Positions 45,650 through 52,769 of a DNA stretch of 64,000 nt are shown in pieces. The position numbers were made by a program, and so were the translations under genes. The DNA comes from Streptococcus gordonii (GTDB lineage: Bacteria; Bacillota; Bacilli; Lactobacillales; Streptococcaceae). The stretch lies in contig NZ_LQWV01000012.1 in NCBI RefSeq assembly GCF_001553855.1, forward strand, positions 310,001 through 374,000, in the 5' to 3' direction. Under the pieces are notes generated by a model that saw only the letters and a list, made by a program, of their open reading frames with translations, was not told the origin of the DNA and made no database searches. Numbering within the stretch: position 1 is the stretch's first letter; each line of letters opens with the position of its first letter.

Positions 45650-46576
45650 TTACTCTTTCAAGAATTTTTGAATGGCAGGAACGGCAGTAATAGCAAATCT
45701 TTCGTCGATGCCATGCTCCCCGCCTTCTACAGTGATTAGCTCTGCATTTGGAATGGTCTGGCTGGCTTGGACCGCATACTGGTAGGGAACGACTGCATCA
45801 TCAGTACCATGGATAATCAGAGTCCGAGCTGTAATTTTGGCCAGCTCAGATTGGATATCGATACCTAAAGCATCAATTAGATAAATCTTCCCTAGAGTAA
45901 CATTTTGGTTTGTCAAGCTATCGGGAAGTTGGTCGAAGTCAGGACTCCCTAGCTCACGATAGGTCTCCTTGGCATCGTCAAAAAGAACGAAAGCCGGAAA
46001 GATGAGCAGAAGTTTGTGTACGCGGTCCGGATAAGCAGCAGCATAGAGACTGGCAACGACACCGCCTTGGCTGGCGCCGAATAAGCTCATTTTGCTCTTA
46101 TCTACAAAGGCCTCGGAACTCAGCTTTTCCATGACTTGGGTCAAGTCAGTGAGTTCGGTCTTGACCGACATATTCAGCATATCCTGTCCACCGCTTTTCG
46201 ACTGACGGCTGCCGCCGTAGAAATCAAAGCTGTAAACCAGATAACCTTGCTTTGCCAACAGCTGGCTATACATTTCATATTGCTCAAGGGTGTTATTCAA
46301 TCCATGTGCGATAACAATAGTCGGTAATTTTTTACTCTTGTAGTCAGAAGGAGCAGTAATCTTTCCGTAGAGCTGCTTGCCGTCGTATGAAACACTATAG
46401 TCTTCAGACACGATATCTTCTGTCGGAGTCGGTTGCTTGTCACTCTTCTCACTAGAAGCTGTTTGTGTGGTTTCTGGCTTAGGAGGAGTATGAATTGGTT
46501 TGGTTTGGGACAAGTAGAAGAAAAGTACAAGTCCGGCTAAGCCCAAGGTTGCTAAGAAAGCCCAAATATACTTCAT
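45650..46576 (-). CDS. Membrane-anchored alpha/beta hydrolase (esterase-like)
   Basis: A 308-residue protein with one N-terminal membrane helix (IWAFLATLGLAGLVLFFYL), a Pro/Thr/Ser-rich linker to about residue 55, and an alpha/beta hydrolase domain facing outward. The catalytic triad is visible: Ser in GASQGG, Asp in HGTDDAVVP and His in GGEHG; the oxyanion region is IAHGLNN. It resembles the cinnamoyl/feruloyl esterase and dienelactone hydrolase groups. It stands alone between its own terminator and a divergent yjdF gene. The substrate is unknown. Confidence 0.87.
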   Translation of the reverse strand: MKYIWAFLATLGLAGLVLFFYLSQTKPIHTPPKPETTQTASSEKSDKQPTPTEDIVSEDYSVSYDGKQLYGKITAPSDYKSKKLPTIVIAHGLNNTLEQYEMYSQLLAKQGYLVYSFDFYGGSRQSKSGGQDMLNMSVKTELTDLTQVMEKLSSEAFVDKSKMSLFGASQGGVVASLYAAAYPDRVHKLLLIFPAFVLFDDAKETYRELGSPDFDQLPDSLTNQNVTLGKIYLIDALGIDIQSELAKITARTLIIHGTDDAVVPYQYAVQASQTIPNAELITVEGGEHGIDERFAITAVPAIQKFLKE

Positions 46577-46740
46577 AGTTCTCTCCTTTCAGTATTTGTA
46601 GTATTATAGCGGAAATGAAGTTATTTTACAAGGAGAGAGTTTTCTTACTTTTTGATTTTTCTGGATTTCATGCAAGAAAATCCAATTCACTTATCTAAGC
46701 GAGATTCCGAGAATCTTGAATTTTTTAGAAAATCTTGCTA

Positions 46741-46862
46741 GACTGTAGCTACTAAGATAAAAACACAGTTCTGGTTGGTAGTCCAGACGCAAAATCTATT
46801 TTTTGTCAGTAACCTTCCTCCTTGGTTGTCCATTCTTAGGGATTTTTAAAGGAGGTGCTGTC
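46741..46862 (+). promoter_or_regulatory. Probable yjdF-type riboswitch leader
   Basis: The leader lies directly in front of a yjdF (DUF2992) gene, the usual partner of the azaaromatic-sensing yjdF RNA. A stem CTACTAA / TTGGTAG (46750-46781) is visible, and CCTCCTT (46817-46823) is perfectly complementary to the ribosome binding site AAGGAGG (46849-46855), so the leader can hide the translation start. The aptamer itself was not matched to a model. Confidence 0.5.
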
Positions 46863-47276
46863 ATGGATAAGATTTCAATGACGCTGACAGTTTATTTTGA
46901 AGAGGGCTTTTGGCACGGTCTTTTCGAGCAGGAACATGCTCAATTTTATAGAGTTTGCCGAGTAACCTTTGGTGCAGAGCCTAGCACGCAGGAATTGTTG
47001 GATTTTCTAAACCGTTATTATCATCGGTTGCAGTTTAGTCCTAGCATCAGGGTGAAGGAAAAGACTAAGTCGGTCAGTCCTAAACGCTTGCAGAGACAGG
47101 CTAAAAAGGAGCAGATGGCTTCACGGTCTTCAAAGTCTCAGGAAGCGCTGAAGCTGCAATTTGAAGAGCAAAAGAAAATCGCTCAAGTCAAGCGCAAGCA
47201 GCAGAAAGAACTGGCTAAGCAAAGGAAATTTGAACTCAAACAGCAAAAACGATTGGAAAAGCACAAGGGGCATTGA
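46863..47276 (+). CDS. yjdF: YjdF family protein (DUF2992)
   Basis: The ATG at 46863 follows AAAGGAGG by 7 nt and gives 137 residues. An N-terminal domain of about 65 residues (MTLTVYFEEGFWHGLFEQ, with CRVTFGAEP) is followed by a long Lys/Gln/Arg-rich helix (KKIAQVKRKQQKELAKQRK) that probably forms a coiled coil or binds nucleic acid. The function of YjdF is not established; its genes are controlled by a riboswitch that binds azaaromatic compounds, so a part in detoxification is suspected. Monocistronic. Confidence 0.88.
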   Translation: MDKISMTLTVYFEEGFWHGLFEQEHAQFYRVCRVTFGAEPSTQELLDFLNRYYHRLQFSPSIRVKEKTKSVSPKRLQRQAKKEQMASRSSKSQEALKLQFEEQKKIAQVKRKQQKELAKQRKFELKQQKRLEKHKGH

Positions 47277-47300
47277 GCCTGTTTTTTCTTATTTCTATGG

Positions 47301-47328
47301 AAAGGTCTTCCGATGGGAGGCTTTTTTT
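47301..47328 (+). terminator. Terminator of yjdF
   Basis: Stem AAGGTCTTCC / GGGAGGCTTT (with G-U pairs), loop GAT, in a run of T. Confidence 0.75.
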
Positions 47329-47388
47329 GTTTGTCAGTCAATCGGTGAGTAACTTTAAAAGTGAATGAATTTCTCTGAGTCGTTTTAT

Positions 47389-47417
47389 TTGACAGATGTA
47401 ATAAAGATAGTTACAAT
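47389..47417 (+). promoter_or_regulatory. Sigma-A promoter of the DUF4649-trxA operon
   Basis: TTGACA at 47389-47394 and TACAAT at 47412-47417 with a 17-bp spacer, 49 bp upstream of the first gene. Confidence 0.75.
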
Positions 47418-47466
47418 ATAATCATAAAATAAAAAATTACAAGAGTAATTTGAAAAAGGAGAAGTT

Positions 47467-47688
47467 ATGATTGAAATTACTTATTTGGATGCTGTCAAGC
47501 AAGAGCGGAAGATGACCTTTGAGTCCTATCAAGCATTTGAACAGTCTCAGCAGGCCTGCTTGATTGGGGTTGCGGATTATTATCCGGTTCAGAAACTGAC
47601 CTATAATGGGCACGATTTGGATTATCATGGGACTTATGGCGATGTATTCTTTTTCCTGATGAAGCAGGATTTGACAAAGTTTGATTAA
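47467..47688 (+). CDS. DUF4649 family small protein
   Basis: A 73-residue acidic protein starting MIEITYLDAVKQERK, after AAAAGGAG. It resembles the streptococcal DUF4649 family, which has no known function. It lies 15 bp upstream of trxA under one promoter, so a link to thiol redox or just shared expression is possible. No membrane segment or signal peptide. Confidence 0.8.
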   Translation: MIEITYLDAVKQERKMTFESYQAFEQSQQACLIGVADYYPVQKLTYNGHDLDYHGTYGDVFFFLMKQDLTKFD

Positions 47689-47703
47689 AAGGAGATAAAA
47701 ATA

Positions 47704-48018
47704 ATGGTAAAAGCAATTACAGATGCAACATTTGAGCAAGAAACAAAGGATGGTTTAGTTTTAGTTGATTTTTGGGCAACATGGTGTGGACCTTGTCGAA
47801 TGCAAGGACCAGTGCTAGATAGACTGTCGGAAGAATTTTCAGAAGATAAACTTAAAATTGTCAAAATAGATGTGGATGAAAATCCACTGACGGCTCGTTC
47901 CTTTGGAATTATGTCTATTCCAACACTTTTATTTAAAAAAGATGGCCAAGTAGTTAAACAAGTTGCAGGTGTTCATACTGCAGAACAAATCAAAGCAATC
48001 GTTGCTGAATTGAGTTAA
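47704..48018 (+). CDS. trxA: Thioredoxin
   Basis: A 104-residue cytosolic thiol oxidoreductase with the active site WCGPC (Cys28 and Cys31) in VDFWATWCGPC, and the cis-proline in SIPTLLF. The length is normal. AAAGGAG precedes the start. It is second in an operon with the DUF4649 gene and followed by a hairpin terminator. Confidence 0.97.
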   Translation: MVKAITDATFEQETKDGLVLVDFWATWCGPCRMQGPVLDRLSEEFSEDKLKIVKIDVDENPLTARSFGIMSIPTLLFKKDGQVVKQVAGVHTAEQIKAIVAELS

Positions 48019-48022
48019 AGTT

Positions 48023-48058
48023 AATACACTCCCGTAAGTAAAATGGGAGTGTATTTTA
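48023..48058 (+). terminator. Terminator of trxA
   Basis: Perfect 11-bp stem AATACACTCCC / GGGAGTGTATT followed by TTAAT. Confidence 0.8.
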
Positions 48059-48067
48059 ATATTTAAA

Positions 48068-48108
48068 GAAAAAGCCCTGTTCCTCAAGATAAGGAGCAAG
48101 GCTCTTTT
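48068..48108 (-). terminator. Terminator of the aquaporin gene
   Basis: Minus-strand stem AGCC-TTGCTCCT / AGGAACAGGGCT followed by TTTTTC, just after the stop at 48118. Confidence 0.75.
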
Positions 48109-48117
48109 TATTTTCAA

Positions 48118-48786
48118 TTATTCTTCTGTTCCAAGAAGGTTTTTGGCAACTACTGTTGCAAGAAGGCCACCAACAATTGGTGCTAAGATGAAGATCCAAA
48201 CTTGTTGCAAGGCTACACCACCTACAAGAAGAGCTGGTGCCAAGCTACGAGCTGGATTAACTGAAAGGCCTGTGATATTGAGACCAACCAAGATCATCAC
48301 TACCAAAGTCAAGGCAATTACGAGGCCAGCGATTGAGCTGTTGCCCTTGCTTGTAGAAGTCACGGTCATGATAACCAAGACAAACAAGAAGGTTGCAATG
48401 ACTTCAAATAAGAAGCCACCAAAGATAGTTACACCATTTGCCAAGGCATTTTCACCTAGGCTGGCAGTTGGCATACCTGAGTTAGCCAAGAGGAAGTATA
48501 CTGTCGCTGAAGCAATAAAAGCCCCAAGAACTTGTGCAAGGATGTAGTTGACAAGATCCTTAGACGACAAACGCTTGTTTGCAAACATAGCAATAGATAC
48601 TGCAGGATTAAGGTGAGCTCCGGAAATCGTACCGATAGAGTAAGCAGCAGCAACGATTGACAAACCAAAGGCAAGGGCAATTCCAAGCTGACCAAGGCCC
48701 TCTACACCATTACCAAAAACAACTGCGCCTGTTCCTACAAACACAAGCATGAATGTACCGATTAATTCAGCAAAAAACTTTTTCAT
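48118..48786 (-). CDS. Aquaporin / MIP family channel
   Basis: Starting at the ATG complementary to 48784-48786 (after GGAGACAG) gives 222 residues beginning MKKFFAELIGTF; the upstream in-frame start would add a hydrophilic tail without a ribosome binding site. Six membrane helices and both NPA half-helices are visible (GAHLNPAVS and SVNPARSLAP). Aligned by eye to AqpZ, the filter Arg is kept but the His position appears to be Ile, so it may pass glycerol, lactate or other small solutes besides water. Monocistronic. Confidence 0.9.
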   Translation of the reverse strand: MKKFFAELIGTFMLVFVGTGAVVFGNGVEGLGQLGIALAFGLSIVAAAYSIGTISGAHLNPAVSIAMFANKRLSSKDLVNYILAQVLGAFIASATVYFLLANSGMPTASLGENALANGVTIFGGFLFEVIATFLFVLVIMTVTSTSKGNSSIAGLVIALTLVVMILVGLNITGLSVNPARSLAPALLVGGVALQQVWIFILAPIVGGLLATVVAKNLLGTEE

Positions 48787-48896
48787 TTTCTGTCTCCTTT
48801 TTCTAAAACTAAGCACTAGTCTATCAAAAGAAGTAATCGGATTCAAGAAAAGTGACTTGAAAATTTTTTGAAAATCATAAAACGACTAGCTTATCC

Positions 48897-49688
48897 TTAG
48901 TATTGAAAAGATTGAATAGCTTTTCTTAACTCATTTTGTAAAATGTTTCTCTGATCAAGTTGAACATAAACTTCCAACAGACAGGATCTGAAGTTGGAAA
49001 ATTTATAAAAATCTTCAGTCTCTTCTAACGTAAAATCAATAGCTTTTATCCAAGAAACTACTTGTTCTTGCTCTAACTTTCCTTGTAAAATGGGTTCATA
49101 AAGTACTCTTGCTAAACGCCAATCCTCATCGTTTGTAAAACGAATCGAAATTCTTTTAAATAGTTGGTCAAGTATGTCAATTACTTCATGAACTCTGTTT
49201 TTAGGAAATTCTGGATGACAAACTACCTCTGTCAAGAGATCAGCACCATGCGCAAAAGCGTGAACCCAACCATATTGACTTGAAAAACCTGTTGTATCCT
49301 TTTCTTTTGAAAGATAGTGCAAGCCTTGATTTAAAATGATATTGCGAATTTCTCCTTTTAATTCCTGATAAAAAATCGATTGCTGATTGGCATCTGCAGA
49401 CAGGAGATTTGCATAAATAAGTGCCCTAAAAGAACGTTCAAGCGTTGGCAACCCTATCTTGTGAATCTCTTTCTCTAGTCCTCCATCAGATAAAATTTCC
49501 CCAGCAATGAAATGGAATTGTTTCTCTGTAAATAGTTCTTCTTGAATCCCTCTAGCCAAGCTTATAAAAACGAGGTCATCGCGAATTTCTGACGAGGGAT
49601 CTCCCAAATGCTTCAGTAACCACTGGATTTCTTCTTGGCTATAGCTTGGTCTTTCTTCTGTCACTTTTCTTTGTAATTCTTGATACAT
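48897..49688 (-). CDS. DUF2785 family protein
   Basis: The ATG complementary to 49686-49688 is preferred (GAGG 8 nt upstream) over the GTG at 49697; it gives 263 residues. The protein is entirely helical-looking, with the family block YGWVHAFAHGADLLTEVV near residue 140 and SRSFRALIYAN-like helices before it. DUF2785 proteins have no known function; the His/Asp-rich block could bind a metal. It is monocistronic, with no obvious signal peptide or membrane segment. Confidence 0.85.
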   Translation of the reverse strand: MYQELQRKVTEERPSYSQEEIQWLLKHLGDPSSEIRDDLVFISLARGIQEELFTEKQFHFIAGEILSDGGLEKEIHKIGLPTLERSFRALIYANLLSADANQQSIFYQELKGEIRNIILNQGLHYLSKEKDTTGFSSQYGWVHAFAHGADLLTEVVCHPEFPKNRVHEVIDILDQLFKRISIRFTNDEDWRLARVLYEPILQGKLEQEQVVSWIKAIDFTLEETEDFYKFSNFRSCLLEVYVQLDQRNILQNELRKAIQSFQY

Positions 49689-49717
49689 CCTTAGCACCTC
49701 TACATTTCTAGTAACTT

Positions 49718-49742
49718 ATCAAAAAGCCATCCGTAGATGACT
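49718..49742 (-). terminator. Terminator-like hairpin downstream of the lipoprotein gene
   Basis: Minus-strand stem AGTCATC / GATGGCT (one G-U pair), loop TACG, followed by TTTTTGATAAG. Confidence 0.6.
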
Positions 49743-49778
49743 TTATATTATTTAAACATCAAATTTTTTCAGTAGTAA

Positions 49779-49901
49779 CTAAATAGCAAGTTCAGTTCTA
49801 ACATCACGAACTTCAACGGCCTTCTTGAGAATGGCTATAGATAAGCCAATTTCAAGAATGATTAATAGCCGAAAAGCATTATGATATAGCGAGCCTACTC
49901 T
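49779..49901 (-). pseudogene. Possible gene remnant (C-terminal fragment)
   Basis: A 40-codon open frame with gene-like codon use, ending in TAG and closed upstream by TGA, with no start codon. It reads like the end of a membrane protein (FRLLIILEIGLSIAILKK, then VEVRDVRTELAI). It lies next to a duplicated pepF tail, so this interval seems to be a patchwork of gene ends. I cannot name the parent gene. Confidence 0.35.
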
Positions 49902-49907
49902 TCATCT

Positions 49908-49985
49908 ATTCCCCCAACTCTTCGCTGTAGGCGATAATCTGATCAACTGTGTCAGACAAGAACTGGATAGTATCGCGGAGTGGTT
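49908..49985 (-). pseudogene. Duplicated 3' end of pepF
   Basis: This 78-bp stretch matches 50861-50938, the last part of pepF, at 73 of 78 positions. The frame and stop codon are kept (TAG here, TAA in pepF) and the five changes inside the coding frame leave the peptide ending SEELGE unaltered. It is a remnant, without the rest of the gene. With the real pepF end it forms direct repeats around the lipoprotein gene. Confidence 0.85.
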
Positions 49986-50028
49986 AAGCATATACATATT
50001 GCCTGATGGATACTGAGCAGATCTAATG

Positions 50029-50688
50029 TTACCATGCCAACCCTGCATTTGCTATTTCCTTTTTTGAAGCGTATTGACCGTTGGGACGATGCCATCTGCC
50101 TCTATAATCTTTAAAATATCCACCGGCAGCTACTGATTCTTGCTGTTCTACTATCTGATTTTCTGTAGCTTGTCTCTCTGCAGCTTGGCGTGCTTGTTCA
50201 GCTTCTGCAGCTTGTTGGGCCCTAATATTAATCGCATTTTGGACAAGTCCAATACGATATACCAATTTAGACTTTATATTTTCATCAGCAACACGTTCAA
50301 CTGCAGCTTGAGCTGGAGCAACGTAGTCTTGAACTTGATTGTTTTCCAGTTGTTGAACAGCTGCCTCTGCTTGCTCTGCAATTTGTTTGGCTTCCGCGTC
50401 TCTTCTTTCTTGTTCTTCGCGAGCTTTCCTCTCTTCTTCTTGTTTTTTTCTTTCCTCTTCTTCTCGTAGTTTTCTTTCTTCCTCAGTCTTTTTCTCTTTT
50501 TCCTGTTGTTCTTTTTCTTTTTTATCTTTCTCTAATTTTTCTTTTTCCGCTTTCTCTAAACTATTTTTATCCTCTTTTTGAACGAAGCCTATCTGTTTAT
50601 CGGTGTTTTCTTGGGAAACCTCATTCTCTGTTGAGCAAGCTCCAAGCAGTAGTGCAGTCAAAGCTGTTAAAAATAACCATTTTTTCAT
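50029..50688 (-). CDS. Coiled-coil lipoprotein of unknown function
   Basis: A 219-residue protein with a lipoprotein signal (MKKWLFLTALTALLLGAC, lipobox LGAC with Cys18). Residues 38-105 are almost only Glu, Lys, Arg and Gln and should form a long coiled coil. Ala/Gln-rich helices follow to about residue 185. The C-terminal 30 residues differ: GGYFKDYRGRWHRPNGQYASK, a motif of Gly, Trp, His and Pro seen at the ends of other secreted streptococcal proteins as I recall. It lies between two copies of the pepF 3' end, which points to acquisition by recombination. Confidence 0.8.
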   Translation of the reverse strand: MKKWLFLTALTALLLGACSTENEVSQENTDKQIGFVQKEDKNSLEKAEKEKLEKDKKEKEQQEKEKKTEEERKLREEEERKKQEEERKAREEQERRDAEAKQIAEQAEAAVQQLENNQVQDYVAPAQAAVERVADENIKSKLVYRIGLVQNAINIRAQQAAEAEQARQAAERQATENQIVEQQESVAAGGYFKDYRGRWHRPNGQYASKKEIANAGLAW

Positions 50689-50804
50689 AATTTTTCTCCC
50701 TTTGGATATATATCCAAGGACATCATATCACAAAAAGGAAGCGTTTTCAATAGATATTTTTGTAAAAATTTAAAATATAGATTTTTTTAAAATTTTCTAA
50801 AGGG

Positions 50805-50844
50805 ATTCAAAAATCAGACCCAGATGAATAATCTGAGTCTGATT
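50805..50844 (-). terminator. Terminator of pepF
   Basis: Minus-strand stem AATCAGACTCAGAT / ATCTGGGTCTGATT followed by TTTGAATCC. Confidence 0.8.
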
Positions 50845-50858
50845 CTAAAGATATGGAC

Positions 50859-52655
50859 TTATTCCCCCAACTCCTCGCTGTAGGCGATAATCTGATCAAC
50901 TGTGTCGGACAAGAATTGGATGGTGTCGCGGAGTGGTTTGTCTGTTGAAATATCTGCTCCTATAATCATAGCTGACTCAAGTGGAGTCTTGCTGCCGCCA
51001 GATTTGAGCAGTTCAAGCCAGTCACGGGCACCATTTTCGTCATTTTTCAAATGTAGGTAGCCAGCAGTAGAGATGACCAGACCTGCGGAGTAAGTATAGC
51101 TGTACAGCCCCATGTAGTAGTGGGCTTGGCGCATCCAAGTTAAGGCAGCGTCGTCGTCGATTTCAACGGCATCGCCCCAGAAGTCCGTCAAGACTTCTTT
51201 CATGATAGCGTTGAGTTTGCTTGCGCCAAAGGTTCCGCCTTCTTCAATCAAAGTATAGACCTTGCGTTGGAAGGCAGCTTCCAGCAAGTGGGTGATGAAG
51301 TTGTGGAAGTAGGTATCCGTCAGACGGTGAGCCAAGGCGAAGCGCTTCTGGCGAGGATTATTAAACTGGCGTTCCAGATAATCACTGAGCAGGAGCTCAT
51401 TAAAGGTAGACGGAGCTTCCACATAGTAGGTGGACATGTGGGCGTTGAAATAGCTTTGGTGATTGTCAGAGAAGATAAACTGACCGGAGTGGCCAATCTC
51501 GTGAATCAGAGTATAGACATCGCTCATGCGACCAGTCCAGCTCATGAGGACATAAGGGTGAACCCGATAAGGATCCGCAGCATAGCCTCCAGAATCTTTT
51601 CCAGCATTGGCCGCAAAGTCAACCCAGCGTTCTTCCTTATAGCGGGCAACTTCTTGACAATACTCTTGTCCGAGTGGCTCGACTGACTTCATGACGAGGT
51701 CGTAGGCATCATCAATGCTGACTTCGGGATTGAGCTCGCTGTCCAAGTCCAGTTTCCAATCGGCAAAAGTCATTTTTTCAAGTCCGTTTACCTTAGCGAC
51801 ATGCTTGAGGTATTTCTGAGCTACCGGGGCAAATTCGCTCATAATCAAGTCGATCTGTCGGCCAAACATAGAGCGATCAACTTCTTGCTCAGCTAGCAAG
51901 TAGTCAAAGACAGAGTCATAGCCCTTCATGTCAGCTAGCAGTTTTTCAGACTTGACCTGAGCCAGATAGGCAGCTGCAGCGGCATTTTGGTGCTTGCGAA
52001 GGCCATCAGAGAAAGATCGGAAAGATTTTTCGCGGATTTCTGCATTTTCATGGTTTTGGTAGAAATTCTCATAGGTGACAAAGCTGTTTTTGTATACTTT
52101 GCCGTCCACTTCAAAGTCAGCCATAGCAAAGTCGCCAGCCCGCATTTTAGTGTAAATATCCTGAGGACTGTAGAAGACTTCGCCCAGATTAGTCAAGGCT
52201 TTTTCGACATCCGCTCCCAGATAGTGGGCTTTTTTGATTTTAGCCTGGCGGATGGCTGAAGTCAGATGGGGCTCTTGACCTAGTTTTTCTAAGATAGCTT
52301 CGTCTGCACCGACCAGGGCGTCGTCAAAGAAGCTGAGTGCGACATTGGCCTCGGTCTCAAACTCCATGGCTGCTTGGGCAATCTGCGCAAAGCTCTCGTC
52401 ACCAAAGTCAGTGGTCTGTGGCATGAAGCCGTAGTTGCCGATATGGCTGATTTGGATATAAATCTGCTCTAACTCAGCAAATGCCCGCTCAAAATCTTCG
52501 AAAGTGCTGAGATTACCTTGGTAATCGCGGACAAATTTTTTGATATCCTCTCTGGCCTTCTCGATGGCCCGGAGGAAGTCCTCTTGGTCTTGGTAAAGGG
52601 CCGTTAGGTCCCAGAGTTCATTTTCTGGAAATTCAGAACGATGTTTTTGTTCCAT
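50859..52655 (-). CDS. pepF: Oligoendopeptidase F
   Basis: A 598-residue zinc metallopeptidase of family M3 that cleaves peptides of about 7 to 17 residues in the cytosol. The zinc site is HEIGHSGQF, with His385, Glu386 and His389; the third ligand region is VEAPSTFNE. The length is normal for PepF/PepB of streptococci. AAAGGAG precedes the ATG. Its 3' end is duplicated 950 bp downstream, beyond the lipoprotein gene, but the gene itself is intact. Confidence 0.96.
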   Translation of the reverse strand: MEQKHRSEFPENELWDLTALYQDQEDFLRAIEKAREDIKKFVRDYQGNLSTFEDFERAFAELEQIYIQISHIGNYGFMPQTTDFGDESFAQIAQAAMEFETEANVALSFFDDALVGADEAILEKLGQEPHLTSAIRQAKIKKAHYLGADVEKALTNLGEVFYSPQDIYTKMRAGDFAMADFEVDGKVYKNSFVTYENFYQNHENAEIREKSFRSFSDGLRKHQNAAAAAYLAQVKSEKLLADMKGYDSVFDYLLAEQEVDRSMFGRQIDLIMSEFAPVAQKYLKHVAKVNGLEKMTFADWKLDLDSELNPEVSIDDAYDLVMKSVEPLGQEYCQEVARYKEERWVDFAANAGKDSGGYAADPYRVHPYVLMSWTGRMSDVYTLIHEIGHSGQFIFSDNHQSYFNAHMSTYYVEAPSTFNELLLSDYLERQFNNPRQKRFALAHRLTDTYFHNFITHLLEAAFQRKVYTLIEEGGTFGASKLNAIMKEVLTDFWGDAVEIDDDAALTWMRQAHYYMGLYSYTYSAGLVISTAGYLHLKNDENGARDWLELLKSGGSKTPLESAMIIGADISTDKPLRDTIQFLSDTVDQIIAYSEELGE

Positions 52656-52691
52656 AGTATACTCCTTTTGTCATATATAGAAATAGTATAG

Positions 52692-52720
52692 CAAAAAATC
52701 CCCCAAAATGTCTTTGGGGG
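52692..52720 (-). terminator. Terminator of the MFS efflux gene
   Basis: Minus-strand stem CCCCCAAA / TTTGGGGG followed by ATTTTTTGC. Confidence 0.85.
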
Positions 52721-52769
52721 AGAAGGATAAGTCGGAGATTTTAGATGTTTATCAGGTCAAGGATAAAAG

